Positions 63,174-64,000 of a stretch of DNA of 64,000 bases are shown here, in pieces. Source of the DNA: Roseovarius litorisediminis (GTDB lineage: Bacteria; Pseudomonadota; Alphaproteobacteria; Rhodobacterales; Rhodobacteraceae). Both the position numbers and the translations under genes were made by a program. A model generated the notes under the pieces. That model ran no database searches and was not told the origin of the DNA. It saw nothing but the letters and a program-made list of their open reading frames with translations. The stretch covers positions 1 to 64,000 of the forward strand of contig NZ_FWFL01000001.1 of NCBI RefSeq assembly GCF_900172295.1, given 5' to 3'. Position 1 is the first letter of the stretch. Each line of letters begins with the position of its first letter.

Positions 63174-64000
63174 CGGCGAGTTGTTGGCACTGCCGTTTAT
63201 CTTTGAATTCTGGGCGCTGGAGCATCAGTTGCCACCCGAAGGCGACTGGCGCGCCTGGGTTGCGATGGGCGGGCGCGGTGCGGGCAAGACTCGCGCCGGT
63301 GCCGAATGGGTGCGCGCGCAGGTGGAGGGGGCAAAACCCCTGGATAAAGGGCGTTGCAAGCGGCTGGCGCTGGTAGGCGAGACGATTGACCAGGTGCGCG
63401 AGGTGATGATCTTTGGGGAAAGCGGTATCCTGGCCTGCTCGCCCCCCGACCGGCGACCGGAATGGCAGGCGACGCGCAAGCTGCTGATCTGGCCAAATGG
63501 GGCCACAGCACAGGCGTTTTCGGCGCATGATCCTGAGGGATTGCGCGGGCCACAATTTGACGGCGCCTGGGTTGATGAACTGGCAAAGTGGAAAAAGGCG
63601 CGCGAGACCTGGAACATGCTGCAGTTTGCTTTGCGGCTGGGCGAGGACCCAAGGGTATGCGTGACCACCACACCGCGCAACGTAGGCGTGCTTAAAGAAC
63701 TGCTGGAGGCTGACTCGACGGTGGTGACATCGGCACCAACTGAGGCAAACCGGGCGTTTCTGGCGGAAAGTTTCCTGGATGAGGTGCGCGCAAGGTATGC
63801 GGGCACGCGACTGGGGCGGCAGGAGCTGGACGGTATTCTGGTGGATGAGGCCGAGGGAGCGTTGTGGACGACTGCGGAGTTGGAAGGGGCCCGGGTAGAC
63901 AAGCTGCCAGAACTGGATCGGATTGTGGTTGCGGTGGATCCGCCGGTGAGTGGCAAGACCACATCGGATGAGTGCGGGATTGTGGTGGTAGGGGCCATAA
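63031..64000 (+). CDS. GTA large terminase (DNA-packaging ATPase), 3' end outside window
   Basis: Open to the right edge, 323 codons visible. Walker A VAMGGRGAGKTRAGAEWV, ATPase segment FDGAWVDELAKWKK (Walker B DE), coupling VCVTTTPRNVGVL, then VAVDPPVSGKT beginning the nuclease domain. TTG at 63031 has an ideal GGAGG six bases upstream, inside gp1; ATG at 63091 has no such site, so the TTG start is preferred. Typical of the conserved Rhodobacterales GTA cluster. Confidence 0.88.
   Translation, partial: MKNAENTKKASSTTLPSTLTMHGLRSGAAWIVSEGQDAQDEFLDALSDGELLALPFIFEFWALEHQLPPEGDWRAWVAMGGRGAGKTRAGAEWVRAQVEGAKPLDKGRCKRLALVGETIDQVREVMIFGESGILACSPPDRRPEWQATRKLLIWPNGATAQAFSAHDPEGLRGPQFDGAWVDELAKWKKARETWNMLQFALRLGEDPRVCVTTTPRNVGVLKELLEADSTVVTSAPTEANRAFLAESFLDEVRARYAGTRLGRQELDGILVDEAEGALWTTAELEGARVDKLPELDRIVVAVDPPVSGKTTSDECGIVVVGAI

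Noticed and set aside
1-64000. CRISPR arrays, tRNA and rRNA genes
   Set aside because: No regularly spaced repeats and no cloverleaf or rRNA-like sequence were recognised when reading the window.

Overview
The window looks like chromosome from a marine alphaproteobacterium of the Rhodobacteraceae (Roseobacter group). The evidence is a gene-transfer-agent (GTA) head-packaging cluster entering at the right edge, the mix of PotABCD-type transport, Lrp regulators, a CoxLMS-type molybdoenzyme and a DmdA-like GcvT-family demethylase, and the IS families present. The species cannot be named from this sequence.

Left third (1-26.3 kb): an accessory, envelope-oriented region bounded by a transposase at the left edge. 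It holds a multihaem cytochrome c, an AraC regulator and an AraC remnant. A plus-strand operon follows (4540-10560): Cys-type sulfatase, two beta-barrel-like outer membrane proteins, a small secreted protein and a large MscS-type channel. Next come housekeeping-type genes (VOC protein, FMN reductase, pirin) and a LysR gene cut off at about 13.94 kb by a rearrangement. From there a long minus-strand operon reads 21716 down to 13903: a second sulfatase, two tandem DUF3604 proteins, a membrane-anchored parvulin, a HupE/UreJ protein and a truncated membrane protein. Paralogues of the two outer membrane proteins recur at 23.2-25.1 kb. With them come a TetR regulator, a TetR fragment, and a 139-bp repeat present in two close copies and one diverged copy. 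This shows past duplication and shuffling of one regulatory and envelope module.

Mobile belt (22.3-31.2 kb): three IS6-family elements in the same orientation (two intact, one decayed), an IS1380 remnant cut by one of them, and an IS3-type integrase tail. A methylenetetrahydrofolate reductase pair (C-terminal-domain protein plus MetF) sits between the second and third IS6 copies.

Middle and right (31.2-58.2 kb): a catabolic region. A minus-strand cluster encodes a cytochrome P450, two glutamine-synthetase-like ligases, a complete spermidine/putrescine-type ABC importer and a class I glutamine amidotransferase, with a divergent Lrp regulator. This resembles gamma-glutamylation routes for amines, but with an unusual P450. 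Beside it lie a three-domain fusion (APH-type kinase, M23-like domain, class III aminotransferase), a MoaD-like protein and a three-subunit molybdenum hydroxylase. A DEAD-box helicase, a DAO-type FAD oxidoreductase and an M20 amidohydrolase follow. Then an Lrp-headed operon encodes a DmdA-like THF-dependent demethylase, OsmC, enoyl-CoA hydratase and acyl-CoA synthetase. C1 units released by such a demethylase could be handled by the MetF pair.

Right end (58.5-64 kb): core genome, with an LPS-type glycosyltransferase, Kdo transferase (waaA), moaA, a lipoprotein, a short terminated transcript candidate, and the start of the GTA cluster (gp1 and the large terminase, cut by the window edge).
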